A stretch of DNA of 64,000 nucleotides, taken from Lentibacillus amyloliquefaciens (lineage in GTDB: Bacteria > Bacillota > Bacilli > Bacillales > Amphibacillaceae). Where the stretch lies: positions 2,170,001 through 2,234,000 of the forward strand of contig NZ_CP013862.1 of NCBI RefSeq assembly GCF_001307805.1. The letters are read 5' to 3'. The position numbers were made by a program, and so were the translations under genes. Every line of letters begins with the position of its first letter. The first letter of the stretch is position 1. Shown here in pieces: positions 9,916-19,267 of the stretch. The notes beneath the pieces were generated by a model. That model searched no databases. It saw only the letters and a program-made list of their open reading frames with translations, and had not been told where the DNA came from.

Positions 9916-11655
9916 TTATCGCATCGTTGCTGGAAAGAGCACTTCTCGTTTCTTTACATCGATTATGCCTTGCTGTGTAATCCGGATATAAGGCAAGTGT
10001 GTGGCAGATAAGAACAGGATAGAGTAAACCGGATCACCAAACGGGTAGCCAAATTCCTTCAGCAGTTTTTTTAAATTGCTTTCTTTTTCCATCAGCTCAC
10101 GCATTGTGCCATCAAACATACTTCCGGCCATTTTCAGCGGGAGTTCGAATATAATGTCGCCTTCATGGACGAGCACAATACCTCCGCCCAATTCCTTAAT
10201 TCGTTTCCAGGCGAGGAGCATATCTTGTTTGCTCTTTCCAATAAAAACAAGATCGCCCGTTGTTGAAAATGAGCTCGCCACAGCACCGAGCCTGTTTGTA
10301 AAACCTTTAATCGCCGTATTGACGCGCCAATTTCCTTTTCTGTCAATTAACATCAGAAAAGCGTCATCCCGATCATCAGGAATCACATCAAGTGTGACAT
10401 CCGTTTTGATTGCATAAGGTTGAATAATCACATCGTTCATCAGATTTAAACCGATTGGAACAGAGAATTGCATATCCTCTAACGTCAAATCCCAATCAAA
10501 CTCTATCGGGCGAATGCCATAATTCTCCCAATCGATCTTTATTGGCATCGTCTGTTCCTTATAGTTTTTGAGTATCCATTCACCTTTAGACAAAACACTG
10601 ACAGGGTGCGGATTATCTTTTGTCTCCAAAATATTGATATGCGCTATCCGGCCGGGAGCGATACAGCCAAGCTCATCCAGCATTCCATAATGATCAGCGG
10701 CGTTATGTGAAGCCATCCGGTATGCATCAGCCAGCGGAACACCTTTCTTGATTGCAATATCAATGCAAATATTCATAATACCCTTTTCATAGAAAGATGG
10801 TGTTGCTCCGTCTGTTGTCATGGTAACATGATCAAACGTCTGCAAGCCTTCTGCCAGCATTTCTTCCAGCAAAACAGGCAAATCGGGACGGATGGACGAA
10901 TACCGCAGTCCTGTCTGATAACCAAGCTCAAGCCGTTTAATTGCTTCTTTCCCTGTCATCGCTTCATGTTCAGCCGTTACGCCCAATAATATCAACCGCG
11001 TTAACGTTTTCTCAGAAGCGCCCGGAAGATGCCCTTCAACCGGTTTGCCGAGCCGGTTCGCTTCCTGCATCCAGTAAAGCAGGCGGTCATCACCTTCCAG
11101 CAGACTTGGCCACGCTGTGAGCTCGCCTCCCTGAATAACCGAGGGATGATTGAGCCATTTAAGCACTTTGCGCGTACTGAAATATTCCTTTTCATTTTTT
11201 AGTGCAGTCTGTGAATCAAACCGTGCCCACCAATACATTGAGACGGGATGCCGGTCAAATTCCTCAAGCAGCGAAAACGCTTTCTCATTATCCAATAAAA
11301 AATTCCACACCAAATTGTCATTGATTAATGTGGTTGTACCAAATTTGGCGCCGTGCAGCGCAAGTAATTCGGGATTATATAATTGGTACGGATGGGCATG
11401 GGGTTCAATATAACCGGGAACCAGATACAAGCCTTCACAATCAACGATTTCAGCAGATGTTCCGTTCTCAGGCATTTTTTCACCAACATACACAATTCGG
11501 TCTTTATAAATCCAAATGTTCGCCCTTAGCCACTGCTTCGTATATGTATTTAAATAAGTGCCATTTTTTAATACAATCGTCGGTTGTTCCATACCATCTA
11601 CAACAGCAACTTGCTTCCTTAATTCACGGTTTCTCCAAAGTATATGGTCTTTCAT
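9916..11655 (-). CDS. yerA: Adenine deaminase-like amidohydrolase YerA
   Basis: A 579-residue metal-dependent amidohydrolase of the adenine deaminase family. Visible metal ligands include the HxH motif (GYIEPHAHPYQLYNP), His in PVEGHLPGASE, and AEHEAMTG; TTDGATPS fits the catalytic Asp region. The family converts adenine to hypoxanthine, but YerA proteins diverge from the proven enzyme, so substrate assignment is tentative. ATG at 11655 follows TTGGAGCG; an ATG at 11688 is in frame but lacks a binding site. In this purine-rich window it could feed hypoxanthine into salvage, though it is not linked to a riboswitch. Confidence 0.88.
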   Translation of the reverse strand: MKDHILWRNRELRKQVAVVDGMEQPTIVLKNGTYLNTYTKQWLRANIWIYKDRIVYVGEKMPENGTSAEIVDCEGLYLVPGYIEPHAHPYQLYNPELLALHGAKFGTTTLINDNLVWNFLLDNEKAFSLLEEFDRHPVSMYWWARFDSQTALKNEKEYFSTRKVLKWLNHPSVIQGGELTAWPSLLEGDDRLLYWMQEANRLGKPVEGHLPGASEKTLTRLILLGVTAEHEAMTGKEAIKRLELGYQTGLRYSSIRPDLPVLLEEMLAEGLQTFDHVTMTTDGATPSFYEKGIMNICIDIAIKKGVPLADAYRMASHNAADHYGMLDELGCIAPGRIAHINILETKDNPHPVSVLSKGEWILKNYKEQTMPIKIDWENYGIRPIEFDWDLTLEDMQFSVPIGLNLMNDVIIQPYAIKTDVTLDVIPDDRDDAFLMLIDRKGNWRVNTAIKGFTNRLGAVASSFSTTGDLVFIGKSKQDMLLAWKRIKELGGGIVLVHEGDIIFELPLKMAGSMFDGTMRELMEKESNLKKLLKEFGYPFGDPVYSILFLSATHLPYIRITQQGIIDVKKREVLFPATMR

Positions 11656-11926
11656 AACTGCAACGCTCCAATATGTTGTTTTTTCCATCGTAACATATAA
11701 TGCGCTTTCATACGGTGATGTTTTAAAGACTTACGTTGAATTTTTTGTGACAAATTTCGTGAAATGATCGTTTTTAAAAGGGGCGGCTACCATAAGAAAA
11801 ACTCGGCTGCCTTCGCTTTTCCAGAGGTCAGAGGCCAGAAGTCAGATTTGAAGACATCTGCGAATCAGCCGATTCCGCGGTTGAAAACACCCCCTGATTG
11901 GTGCTTAACTAAACCTTACTTGTGAA

Positions 11927-12062
11927 TGTTGATTGGAGCGGAAGGCAGTCGACTCCTGCGGGAAAACGGGCAGCTGAGACCTGAGCAGGAAGCGGTTTTC
12001 TTCCGAGGAGGCTGAAGCGTTGCCCTAAGGTGCGCGACTGCCCGCAGCGGAAATCAACACTG
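11927..12062 (+). repeat. R3 repeat, copy 1
   Basis: A GC-rich 136-bp element in the otherwise gene-free 11656-12120 stretch. The ends form an imperfect inverted repeat: TGTTGATTGGAGCGG at the left and the complement of CCGCAGCGGAAATCAACA at the right. The core GACTCCTGCGGGAAAA...AGCAGGAAGCGG...GAGGAGGCTGAAGCG is typical of a repeat common in Bacillaceae intergenic regions. A second copy of high similarity lies inverted at 27507-27622, and a fragment at 43630-43676. Confidence 0.8.
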
Positions 12063-12120
12063 TCACTGTTTCGCAGTTTATGGATTTATGTCAAAAACAA
12101 CAACTATTTAGAGAACAGCC

Positions 12121-12145
12121 TTAAAAGGAGGAGATTGCCTCCTCC
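12121..12145 (-). terminator. Terminator after the siderophore-binding pseudogene
   Basis: On the minus strand GGAGGAG, a five-base loop, and CTCCTCC form a seven-bp GC-rich stem followed by TTTT. It begins ten bases past the stop codon at 12155, a standard intrinsic terminator for that transcript. Confidence 0.8.
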
Positions 12146-12154
12146 CGGACAAAA

Positions 12155-13149
12155 TTATTCGTTCAGCATGGTGTCAACCAATTGCTTGGTAAAGGCCTTT
12201 GCGGATGATACCCCGCCAATCACCGGTGTATCTCCAGGCAGATAATGGGTATTTCCATTCTTAACAAAGCTCAAATTTTCCCACACTGCATTTCCTGCCA
12301 GCTGATTTTCAAAAATATTATCGTTTTCCTGCACAATAGCGATGAATTGAAGATCATCACCTTCGAAATTTTGCAGGGTTTCAACGCCAACTTCAGTGAA
12401 CCCGTACGGCTCGACTTCATCCGTTTGATAAGCATTTTCAAGTCCTAGCTTTTCCATATCGCTGCCGGATAGGACGTATCTGTATAAAGCCTGAGCACTG
12501 GTGAGTTTTGCGAAGAGAAAGCCATCGTTGCCAAATATTTAGTCCCTTCCAGTCCTGCATCAGCCAGTCGCTGCCTTTGTTCAGCATAAAAATCTTCTAA
12601 TTCATCGATTGACTGTTCAGCTTCTTCTTCCTTATCAGTGACTTTGGCAATGGTTTTATATTCGTTCATCAACTCTTCATACAGATCGGCGGAACCTTCT
12701 TCACTGTATGGTGAAAACATGACGACAGGAGCAATATCACTTAATCGGTCAATAATTTGTTCATGTCTGAATTGAGCTGCAATAATCAAATCCGGATCCA
12801 TTCGCGAAATGGCCTCCAGGTTCGGCTCTTGGCGTGTGCCGACATCTTCAACATTGTCACTTAGCTCATGATCAATATTCATCCAGGCATTGAACCCATC
12901 TATGTTCGGTACGCCGGCCGGCTGGATGCCCAAGGAAAGTAATTGCTCAGCATTATACCATTCAAGTGCGACAATTTTTTCAGGCGTTCCCTCAATTGTC
13001 TTCTCTCCCGTTGCATCCTCGATGGTAACTGTTCGCTCGGTGTCATTTTCATCACTATTCTCCGCCGATTCTGTCCCACTTTCATCAGCACCGCATGCCG
13101 TTAAGATCCCTATAACGAGAACACTTAATATAAACAGCCATTTTCGCAT
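12155..13149 (-). pseudogene. Iron-siderophore ABC transporter binding lipoprotein, frameshifted
   Basis: Two overlapping frames make up one FhuD/FepB-type (periplasmic-binding, helical backbone) lipoprotein. The N-terminal part (12445-13149) has a signal peptide with lipobox GILTAC, then IVALEWYNAEQLLSLGIQP and MDPDLIIAAQFRHE, typical of the family. It ends prematurely after YTDTSYPAAIWKS. The C-terminal part resumes one frame over as MEKLGLENAYQ and continues to VDTMLNE. Joining AAI to MEKLGLENAYQ requires one extra base near 12458-12466, so there is a single-base deletion or a sequencing error. The start at 13149 has GGGGTGAAGGAT upstream. A Fur-box-like site lies upstream. The permease and ATPase genes are not adjacent. 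Confidence 0.88.
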
Positions 13150-13195
13150 ATCCTTCACCCCTAATTTGTATGTAATCAATATAACTATATGCATT

Positions 13196-13214
13196 GAGAA
13201 TGATTTTCATTATC
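13196..13214 (-). promoter_or_regulatory. Fur box upstream of siderophore-binding gene
   Basis: The minus strand reads GATAATGAAAATCATTCTC, matching 17 of 19 positions of the Fur consensus GATAATGATAATCATTATC. It sits about 50 bases upstream of the lipoprotein start, in the promoter region. This predicts iron repression through Fur. Confidence 0.85.
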
Positions 13215-13287
13215 AGATGTAATTAAACATCACTGTGAATCAAATGTCAAACCTTTTCATGCAAGCAGAAATCATGTATAATCAAAT

Positions 13288-13306
13288 GAGAATGATAATC
13301 AGTTAT
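13288..13306 (+). promoter_or_regulatory. Fur box upstream of the NADP reductase gene
   Basis: GAGAATGATAATCAGTTAT matches 16 of 19 positions of the Fur consensus and lies 25 bases before the TTG start of the divergent reductase gene. The two Fur boxes in one 180-bp divergent region suggest that both genes are induced together when iron is scarce. Confidence 0.8.
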
Positions 13307-13330
13307 TAGGATGCTGAGGAGTGAGCAGAC

Positions 13331-14377
13331 TTGACCAAAGACGAACTGTTTGATGTGACAATTATAGGCGGCGGTCCTGCAGGGCTTTTTTCGGCCTTTT
13401 ACAGCGGACTCCGGGAAATGAAAACAAAAATTATTGAATATCAGCCTCAGCTGGGCGGCAAAGTCCATGTCTATCCTGAGAAGATGATTTGGGACATTGG
13501 CGGAATGCCCCCTGTTTCAGGAGCCAAGTACATTGAACAAGCAGTTGAGCAGGGGTTGACTTTTAACCCTGAAGTGGTCCTGAATGAACGAGTTGCATCC
13601 ATTACCCGTAATGAAGAGGAGATTTATGAATTGCACGCCGATTCAGGGGTTCATTATTCCAAAACTGTCATTGTGGCAGTCGGCAGCGGCATATTAAATC
13701 CGAAAAAATTAACGATATCAGGCTCGGAAAGATTTGAAGATTCCAACCTGCATTATTCCGTTAAATCGCTTGAAAGTTTCAAAGGCAAAACGGTCATGAT
13801 TTCCGGCGGTGGAAGTTCTGCAACAGACTGGGCGAACGAACTGGAATCAATCGCTGACCGCGTCTTTATATCCTGCAGAAAAAATAATTTTGACTGTCAT
13901 GAATCACTCGCAACACGTCTAAAGAACAGCTCGGTGGTCTGTTTCTTCCATACAGCCATAACTGATTTGGTAGCTGATGATGACGGTAAAACAATTAAAG
14001 AAGTTGAACTGAGCAACCATGAAACCGGAGCTGTCAATTATTTGCCGGTTGATGACGTGATTGTGAATCATGGCTATGAACGTGAGACAACCTTGCTTGA
14101 AAATAGTGATTCTGATATAGAAATCGCGGAGAATTATTTCGTGTCCGGAAATCCTAACAGCGTATCGTCAATGGACGGTTTGTACGCAGCAGGTGATATC
14201 CTGATGCATGAAGGTAAATTGAATTTAATTGCCGGCGCTTTCCAGGACGCAGCCAATGCAGTCAACCAAGCCAAACAGTTCGTTCAGCCTGACGCTGAAA
14301 AAGCTGCCATGGTTTCCTCACATAACGATGTGCTAAAAGAACATAACGAAGCATTAAAAAAGCAAATGGTAGAGTGA
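13331..14377 (+). CDS. Ferredoxin/flavodoxin--NADP reductase type 2 (YcgT/YumC-like)
   Basis: A 348-residue flavoprotein of the thioredoxin-reductase-like FNR family. The N-terminal FAD-binding motif is IIGGGPAGLFSAFYSG, the NADPH motif is VMISGGGSSATDWA, and the C-terminal FAD site is LYAAGDILMHEGKLNLIAGAFQDA. There is no CxxC, which separates it from thioredoxin reductase. B. subtilis has two paralogues: the essential YumC and the Fur-regulated YcgT. The Fur box and divergent siderophore-binding gene favour a YcgT-like role, probably supplying electrons to reduce imported ferric siderophore. The start is TTG with GAGGAG nine bases upstream. Confidence 0.92.
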   Translation: MTKDELFDVTIIGGGPAGLFSAFYSGLREMKTKIIEYQPQLGGKVHVYPEKMIWDIGGMPPVSGAKYIEQAVEQGLTFNPEVVLNERVASITRNEEEIYELHADSGVHYSKTVIVAVGSGILNPKKLTISGSERFEDSNLHYSVKSLESFKGKTVMISGGGSSATDWANELESIADRVFISCRKNNFDCHESLATRLKNSSVVCFFHTAITDLVADDDGKTIKEVELSNHETGAVNYLPVDDVIVNHGYERETTLLENSDSDIEIAENYFVSGNPNSVSSMDGLYAAGDILMHEGKLNLIAGAFQDAANAVNQAKQFVQPDAEKAAMVSSHNDVLKEHNEALKKQMVE

Positions 14378-14394
14378 AACTTCATTACAGGATA

Positions 14395-14437
14395 AAAAAT
14401 CAGTAACCAGCTTTTTCCGGCAGGTTACTGATTTTTT
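14395..14437. terminator. Bidirectional terminator between reductase gene and purD
   Basis: AAAAAATCAGTAACC, a 13-base loop, and GGTTACTGATTTTTT form a long perfect stem with A and T tracts at either side. It lies between convergent genes and can stop transcription of both, including the end of the pur operon. Confidence 0.9.
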
Positions 14438-14497
14438 ATATGCGATGATTCATTTGAACGATTCAGCACTGCGAATATTTTAATCCGGCAAGACAGC

Positions 14498-15742
14498 TCA
14501 TTGACCAATATCCGTCCGATAGAAAAAATCTTCTGTATGCACGTGTTGGGCAAGCCATTTATATGTTGCTTCAGAAGCGTCTGCCACATCTTTGCCTTTT
14601 GCCCCCGCAAAAAGAACTCTGCCGCCGTCAGAGACAATTCCTTTATCGGTTTTCCTCGTTCCGGCATGAATCACAAACGTATCTCCATCCGAATTTATTT
14701 CAGGTAAAGCAACACCTTTTTTATAACTTCCCGGGTAACCTTTTGAGGCCAGTACAACACCTGCACAACTTTTATCTTCCCATTGAAGGGCGGGGTCTTT
14801 GCCTTCAAGAACATCAAGAATAACCTGGAGTAAGTCATTTTTTAAGAGGGGCAAGACGATCTGGGTTTCCGGATCCCCGAAGCGGGCGTTGAACTCAATA
14901 ACTTTCGGTCCGTCGTTTGTCATAATCATGCCGGCGTATAAAATGCCGGTAAACGGCCGACCTGCTCCGGCCAGCCCATCAGCTGCTTTTTGCAGTACAT
15001 TTTCAGCTGCGAATGCCAGTGTTTCCGAAGAGATATCTTTGGCTGGTGCATATGCCCCCATCCCGCCGGTGTTCGGTCCCAGGTCATCGTCATAGGCTCG
15101 TTTATGATCACGTGCCGGTAACATTGGAAATACGTTCGTTCCATGAACAAACGCCATCAGGGAAAATTCCTCGCCATTGAGGCATTCTTCAATAACAACC
15201 GACTTGCCCGCTTCGGAAAAAGCCTTATTAACAAGTATGTCATCGACAGCACTTATCGCTTCCTGGACTGTACGCGCGACAATCACACCCTTACCGGCAG
15301 CAAGCCCGTCAGCTTTGACAACAATCGGGGCACCCTGTTTCTCGATGTAAAATTTGGCTTCAGCTGCATCTGTAAAGCTGGCATATGCGGCTGTTGGAAT
15401 ACCGTTTTCTTCCATAAAAACTTTCGCATACTGCTTGCTTCCTTCGATTAACGCGGCATCTTTTCCCGGGGCAAAAACAGCGAGCCCTGCTTCGTGAAAT
15501 CGGTCAGCAATTCCGGCGAGAAGCGGGTTTTCCGGGCCGACAATCGTCAAGTCAATTTGCTTCTTTCCGGCAAAGTCTATCAATCCATCAATATCCAGTT
15601 CATCAATATCCACACACTCTGCAGCATCACTGATACCACCATTTCCCGGTGCTGCATAAATCCTATCAACTTTCTCACTTTCAGCCAGTTTCATAATCAT
15701 GCTATGCTCACGGCCGCCCTGTCCGATGACAAATAGATTCAT
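14498..15742 (-). CDS. purD: Phosphoribosylamine--glycine ligase PurD
   Basis: The 414-residue GAR synthetase (step 2 of IMP synthesis), an ATP-grasp enzyme that joins phosphoribosylamine and glycine. The N-terminal GQGGREHS motif, the ATP-grasp core PIVVKADGLAAGKGVIVA, the GPNTGGMGAY loop and VIEFNARFGDPE at the metal site are all present. ATG at 15742 follows GGAAGGGG. It is the last gene of the operon, 18 nt after purH, and is followed by the bidirectional terminator. Confidence 0.98.
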   Translation of the reverse strand: MNLFVIGQGGREHSMIMKLAESEKVDRIYAAPGNGGISDAAECVDIDELDIDGLIDFAGKKQIDLTIVGPENPLLAGIADRFHEAGLAVFAPGKDAALIEGSKQYAKVFMEENGIPTAAYASFTDAAEAKFYIEKQGAPIVVKADGLAAGKGVIVARTVQEAISAVDDILVNKAFSEAGKSVVIEECLNGEEFSLMAFVHGTNVFPMLPARDHKRAYDDDLGPNTGGMGAYAPAKDISSETLAFAAENVLQKAADGLAGAGRPFTGILYAGMIMTNDGPKVIEFNARFGDPETQIVLPLLKNDLLQVILDVLEGKDPALQWEDKSCAGVVLASKGYPGSYKKGVALPEINSDGDTFVIHAGTRKTDKGIVSDGGRVLFAGAKGKDVADASEATYKWLAQHVHTEDFFYRTDIGQ

Positions 15743-15760
15743 AAGAAAACCCCTTCCAAT

Positions 15761-17284
15761 CTAGTGTTTGAAGTGCCGTGTGCCTGTATAAACCATCGCA
15801 ACCCCATATTGGTTGCACATATCAATCGAGTCCTGATCACGCTTCGATCCACCAGGTTGAATAATTGCTTTAACCCCTGCCTTCGCAGCTATCTCCACCG
15901 TATCAGGCATCGGGAAAAATGCATCAGATGCAAGAGCCGCTCCGTTAGCTTTATCGCCTGCCTGTTCAAGCGCTATCCCAGCTGCACCCACGCGGTTCAT
16001 CTGACCAGCACCGACACCGAGGGTCTGCATATCGTTTGCAAGTACAATAGCATTTGACTTAACATGTCTGACCGCTTTCCAGGCAAACAATAAATCATCC
16101 AGCTCTCGTTCCGTCGGTTTCCTTTCAGTCGGATATGAGAGGTCACTGCGGCTGGTTTCCTTATTATCGTTGTCCTGAATAAGTACACCACCGTTGACAC
16201 CCATTAATTTGTGTGAATTCTCTTTGGCCACATCCATTTTCAATTCAAGCAGCCGGATATTTTTCTTTTTCGTCAAAATCGTGAAGGCTTCATCAGTAAA
16301 TGCCGGGGCGATGATGATTTCCAGAAAAATACCGCTCAATTGTTCAGCTGTATCTGCCTCGATTGTCCGATTACAAGCAACAATCCCGCCAAAAATCGAA
16401 ACAGGATCAGCGTCATAAGCTCTCGAGAATGCCGTCTTCAAATCCTCAGCCATCCCGATACCGCACGGATTCATATGCTTCACAGCCACGGCTGTCGGCC
16501 TGTCATACTCAGCAATAATGCTAAGCGCCGCATTCGCATCCTGGATGTTGTTGTAGGAAAGCTCTTTGCCATGCCGCTGCTTGGCAGATACAAGACTCAT
16601 CGGTGACTCAATTGGTGTTTTATAAAATGCCGCTTCCTGATGCGGATTTTCACCGTATCTTAACGTCTGGACTTTCTCGTATGTAATGGTATAGTTTTCA
16701 GGAAATGTTTCTTCAGTAAAGTGGCCGGCAATCAGAGCATCGTATTGAGCTGTATGGCGGAACACCTTGGCAGCTAATTTTTTCCTGAATGTCACATCAA
16801 GCTCATCGTTTTGGATGGCTTGCAAAATGTCATCATAATCATCCGGATCAACGACCGGTGTGACATCACGGAAACTTTTTGCCGCTGCCCGCAGCATTGT
16901 CGGTCCGCCGATATCAATATTTTCGATGATTTCCTCCTCACGAACATTCGGTTGATCAAGCGTTTGTTTAAAAGGATAAAGATTCACAACAACGATATCG
17001 ATCGGGTTAATGTTTTTTTCCTCAAGCTGCTGTTTGTGCGTATCGTTATCTCGTTTGGCCAAGAGTCCTGCGTGAATTACCGGATGAAGTGTTTTGACAC
17101 GGCCTTCCAGCATCTCAGGAAAGCCCGTTATATCTTCCACTGCTGCAGCCTCGATACCAGCCTCCTGAATTGTACGCAATGTGCCCCCGGTTGAAATGAT
17201 GTCGTAGCCCTGTTCTGCCAATCCTTTGGCAAAATCAGCAATTCCGGTCTTGTCGGAAACACTTATCAATGCCTGCTTTTTCAT
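15761..17284 (-). CDS. purH: Bifunctional AICAR formyltransferase/IMP cyclohydrolase PurH
   Basis: A 507-residue enzyme for the last two steps of IMP synthesis. The N-terminal MGS-like cyclohydrolase domain (ALISVSDKTGIADFAKGL, DIISTGGTLRTIQEAG) is followed by the AICAR transformylase domain with KHMNPCGIG and SDAFFPMPD. ATG at 17284 has AAGGAG seven bases upstream; frame continues 32 codons further but those overlap the tandem-repeat spacer and have no binding site. Unlike the rest of the operon it is separated from the preceding gene by 189 nt. Confidence 0.97.
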   Translation of the reverse strand: MKKQALISVSDKTGIADFAKGLAEQGYDIISTGGTLRTIQEAGIEAAAVEDITGFPEMLEGRVKTLHPVIHAGLLAKRDNDTHKQQLEEKNINPIDIVVVNLYPFKQTLDQPNVREEEIIENIDIGGPTMLRAAAKSFRDVTPVVDPDDYDDILQAIQNDELDVTFRKKLAAKVFRHTAQYDALIAGHFTEETFPENYTITYEKVQTLRYGENPHQEAAFYKTPIESPMSLVSAKQRHGKELSYNNIQDANAALSIIAEYDRPTAVAVKHMNPCGIGMAEDLKTAFSRAYDADPVSIFGGIVACNRTIEADTAEQLSGIFLEIIIAPAFTDEAFTILTKKKNIRLLELKMDVAKENSHKLMGVNGGVLIQDNDNKETSRSDLSYPTERKPTERELDDLLFAWKAVRHVKSNAIVLANDMQTLGVGAGQMNRVGAAGIALEQAGDKANGAALASDAFFPMPDTVEIAAKAGVKAIIQPGGSKRDQDSIDMCNQYGVAMVYTGTRHFKH

Positions 17285-17366
17285 GAAAAAACTCCTTGTT
17301 TTAGTTTGTTTTGTTAGCGTTGCTCGGGTATCGACGACGCTTTCATACATGTTGACCAGTGCATCG

Positions 17367-17450
17367 CGTTCCGGTGACACTCTCGTTCGAGTTGGTCCGC
17401 TTGTCGCTCGTTCCGGTGTCTTTCTCGCTCGAGTTGGAGCGGCTCTCGCA
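17367..17450. repeat. 42-bp tandem duplication in purN-purH spacer
   Basis: Two adjacent 42-bp units, 17367-17408 and 17409-17450, each start CGTTCCGGTG and share CTCG(T/C)TCGAGTTGG. The spacer holding them is 189 nt, while neighbouring pur genes mostly overlap. A similar ACTCG/GCGAG-rich segment lies in the guaA leader (about 45590-45645). No convincing hairpin with a U tract is present, so it is not an obvious terminator. Confidence 0.7.
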
Positions 17451-17473
17451 CAAGTCCATTTGGCGTCCTTTTT

Positions 17474-18043
17474 TCAGGTATTCGCCTCAACCAAGCGTTG
17501 AATCACTTGCGGATATAGTTTGTGCTCAACTTGTTGAACCCGATCTGTCAGTTGTTCCTTTGTGTCATCCGGATAAACCGGGACTTCCTGCTGTTCAATA
17601 ATCGGGCCTGTGTCGATACCGTCATCAATATAATGCACGGTGACGCCTGTTGTATCCGCGCCTGCTTCATACGCCTGTCCGATGGCATCTAAGCCGGGGA
17701 AATCAGGCAAAAGCGACGGATGAATATTAACGATTCTCGCTGGGAATTCACTCAAAAGCACCGGTCCGACAATTCGCATATAGCCTGCCAAAAAAATCCA
17801 CGATACACTTGCTTTGCGCAGCTCTTCCAGCAAGACACGCTCGTAATCGGCCTTAGAGTTAAAATCTTTCGGGTTAAAAATAAACGTCGGTACGCCAAAC
17901 TTTTTTGCTTTATCAATAACGGCTGCACTCGGTTTGTCACACACAAGCAACGCGATGTCACAAAGCTGGTCATCCGCTTCCATAATAGCCTGAAAATTAC
18001 TGCCGGTACCGGAAGCGAAAACGGCTGCCCGTACTTTTGTCAT
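17474..18043 (-). CDS. purN: Phosphoribosylglycinamide formyltransferase PurN
   Basis: The 189-residue folate-dependent GAR transformylase (step 3). The start [13 protein letters not shown] is the phosphate-binding loop, and the catalytic Asn-His-Asp set is seen in [28 protein letters not shown] and [14 protein letters not shown]. Length matches the family. Its ATG overlaps the purM stop by four bases, which implies translational coupling. Confidence 0.97.
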   Translation of the reverse strand: MTKVRAAVFASGTGSNFQAIMEADDQLCDIALLVCDKPSAAVIDKAKKFGVPTFIFNPKDFNSKADYERVLLEELRKASVSWIFLAGYMRIVGPVLLSEFPARIVNIHPSLLPDFPGLDAIGQAYEAGADTTGVTVHYIDDGIDTGPIIEQQEVPVYPDDTKEQLTDRVQQVEHKLYPQVIQRLVEANT

Positions 18044-19059
18044 GACGTTATATGCACTCCTTCTTTAGAAACAATTTTGCCGATAACCGATGCTGTTTCA
18101 CCTTGTTCCTTAAGAATCTTCAGCACATTCTCTGCATCATCCTGTGCTACAACAAGCGCCATCCCGATTCCCATATTAAAAATACCGTACATCTCTTCAT
18201 CGGCCATTCCCCCGAGCTGCTGCAAAAATGGAAAAACAAGAGGCCGCTCCCAGCTCGTTGAATCAATTTCCACGCCAAGTCCTGCCGGCATCATGCGGGG
18301 CAAGTTTTCGTAAAAACCGCCGCCGGTTATATGAGAGATGCCTTTCACAGTTACGTTATTCATCACTGCGCCAGCCGATTTGGCATAAATCCTGGTTGGC
18401 GTTAACAGGACATCACCAAGCCGCCCATCCAAGCCGTCATAAGTTTTTCCCAAATCCAGATCCTGAACCAGCTTGCGCACCAATGAATACCCATTGGAAT
18501 GAATGCCGCTTGAAGCCAGACCAATCACAGCATCGCCGGCAGAAACAGCCTCTCCGGTTATTAAACGGGATTTTTCCGCTATTCCAACGGTAAAACCGGC
18601 CAAATCATAATCAGTATCATCATACATGCCGGGCATTTCCGCCGTTTCACCGCCAATCAGTGCCGCTCCTGCGCTCTTACACCCGTCAGCAATGCCCGCC
18701 ACAATTTGCTCGATTTTTGCCGGATCATTTTTGCCGCATGCAATATAATCGAGGAAAAACAGCGGCTGTGCACCCTGGGCAACGATATCGTTGACACACA
18801 TGGCGACAAGGTCAATGCCGACTGTATCATGCTTCTCTAAATCAATCGCCAGTCTCAGCTTTGTGCCGACACCATCTGTCCCGGAAACCAGAATAGGTTC
18901 CTCATAGTTGAATGACGTTAATTCAAACAGACCGCCAAACCCGCCGAAACGCCCGAGCACTTCCGGACGCGCGGTCTTTGCGATATGTTTTTTCATGCGT
19001 TCAACCGCATCATAGCCTTTCTCAACATCAACTCCGGCAGATTTGTATTTATTATCCAT
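18040..19059 (-). CDS. purM: Phosphoribosylformylglycinamidine cyclo-ligase PurM
   Basis: The 339-residue AIR synthetase (step 5), which uses ATP to close the imidazole ring. Family motifs include [19 protein letters not shown] at the start, [43 protein letters not shown] and [17 protein letters not shown] at 19059 has GAGGTGAGG upstream and begins at the conserved N-terminus; an upstream in-frame start would add 15 unrelated residues. A 206-nt gap containing the R2 repeat separates it from purF. Confidence 0.97.
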   Translation of the reverse strand: MDNKYKSAGVDVEKGYDAVERMKKHIAKTARPEVLGRFGGFGGLFELTSFNYEEPILVSGTDGVGTKLRLAIDLEKHDTVGIDLVAMCVNDIVAQGAQPLFFLDYIACGKNDPAKIEQIVAGIADGCKSAGAALIGGETAEMPGMYDDTDYDLAGFTVGIAEKSRLITGEAVSAGDAVIGLASSGIHSNGYSLVRKLVQDLDLGKTYDGLDGRLGDVLLTPTRIYAKSAGAVMNNVTVKGISHITGGGFYENLPRMMPAGLGVEIDSTSWERPLVFPFLQQLGGMADEEMYGIFNMGIGMALVVAQDDAENVLKILKEQGETASVIGKIVSKEGVHITS

Positions 19060-19111
19060 CGGTTGCCTCACCTCTTTTTCATGCAAATAATGACCTATAA
19101 CCACTCGCTGC

Positions 19112-19267
19112 TTTATCCCGCATGTAACTGGCAGTAAAACCCCTACCTCAAATGTTCGAGTATACGATGAAGATTAGTTGGGGGGATGGCTGCCAGTAAA
19201 TGTCCGATTCATTCATCTAACAATCAGCGGTGGAAAAGCATCCCGCTGATTGAATATTCACTTTATC
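19112..19267 (+). repeat. R2 repeat, copy 1, inside the pur operon
   Basis: A 156-bp element between purF and purM, reading TTTATCCCGCATGTAAC at the left to TATTCACTTTATC at the right. It contains CCCCTACCTCAAATGTTCG, TATACGATGAAGA and GGGGGGATGGCT, and ends in a palindrome around CAATCAGCGG...CCGCTGATTG. A second copy in the opposite orientation is at 58456-58615. Its right end abuts the purF stop codon. The transcript must run through it to reach purM, so the hairpin is not an absolute terminator on the minus strand. Confidence 0.8.

Noticed and set aside
17720..18313. Plus-strand open frame of 197 codons opposite purN and purM
   Set aside because: It is antisense to two well-defined enzymes, has no ribosome binding site and no recognisable motif; it mirrors the codon bias of the real genes.
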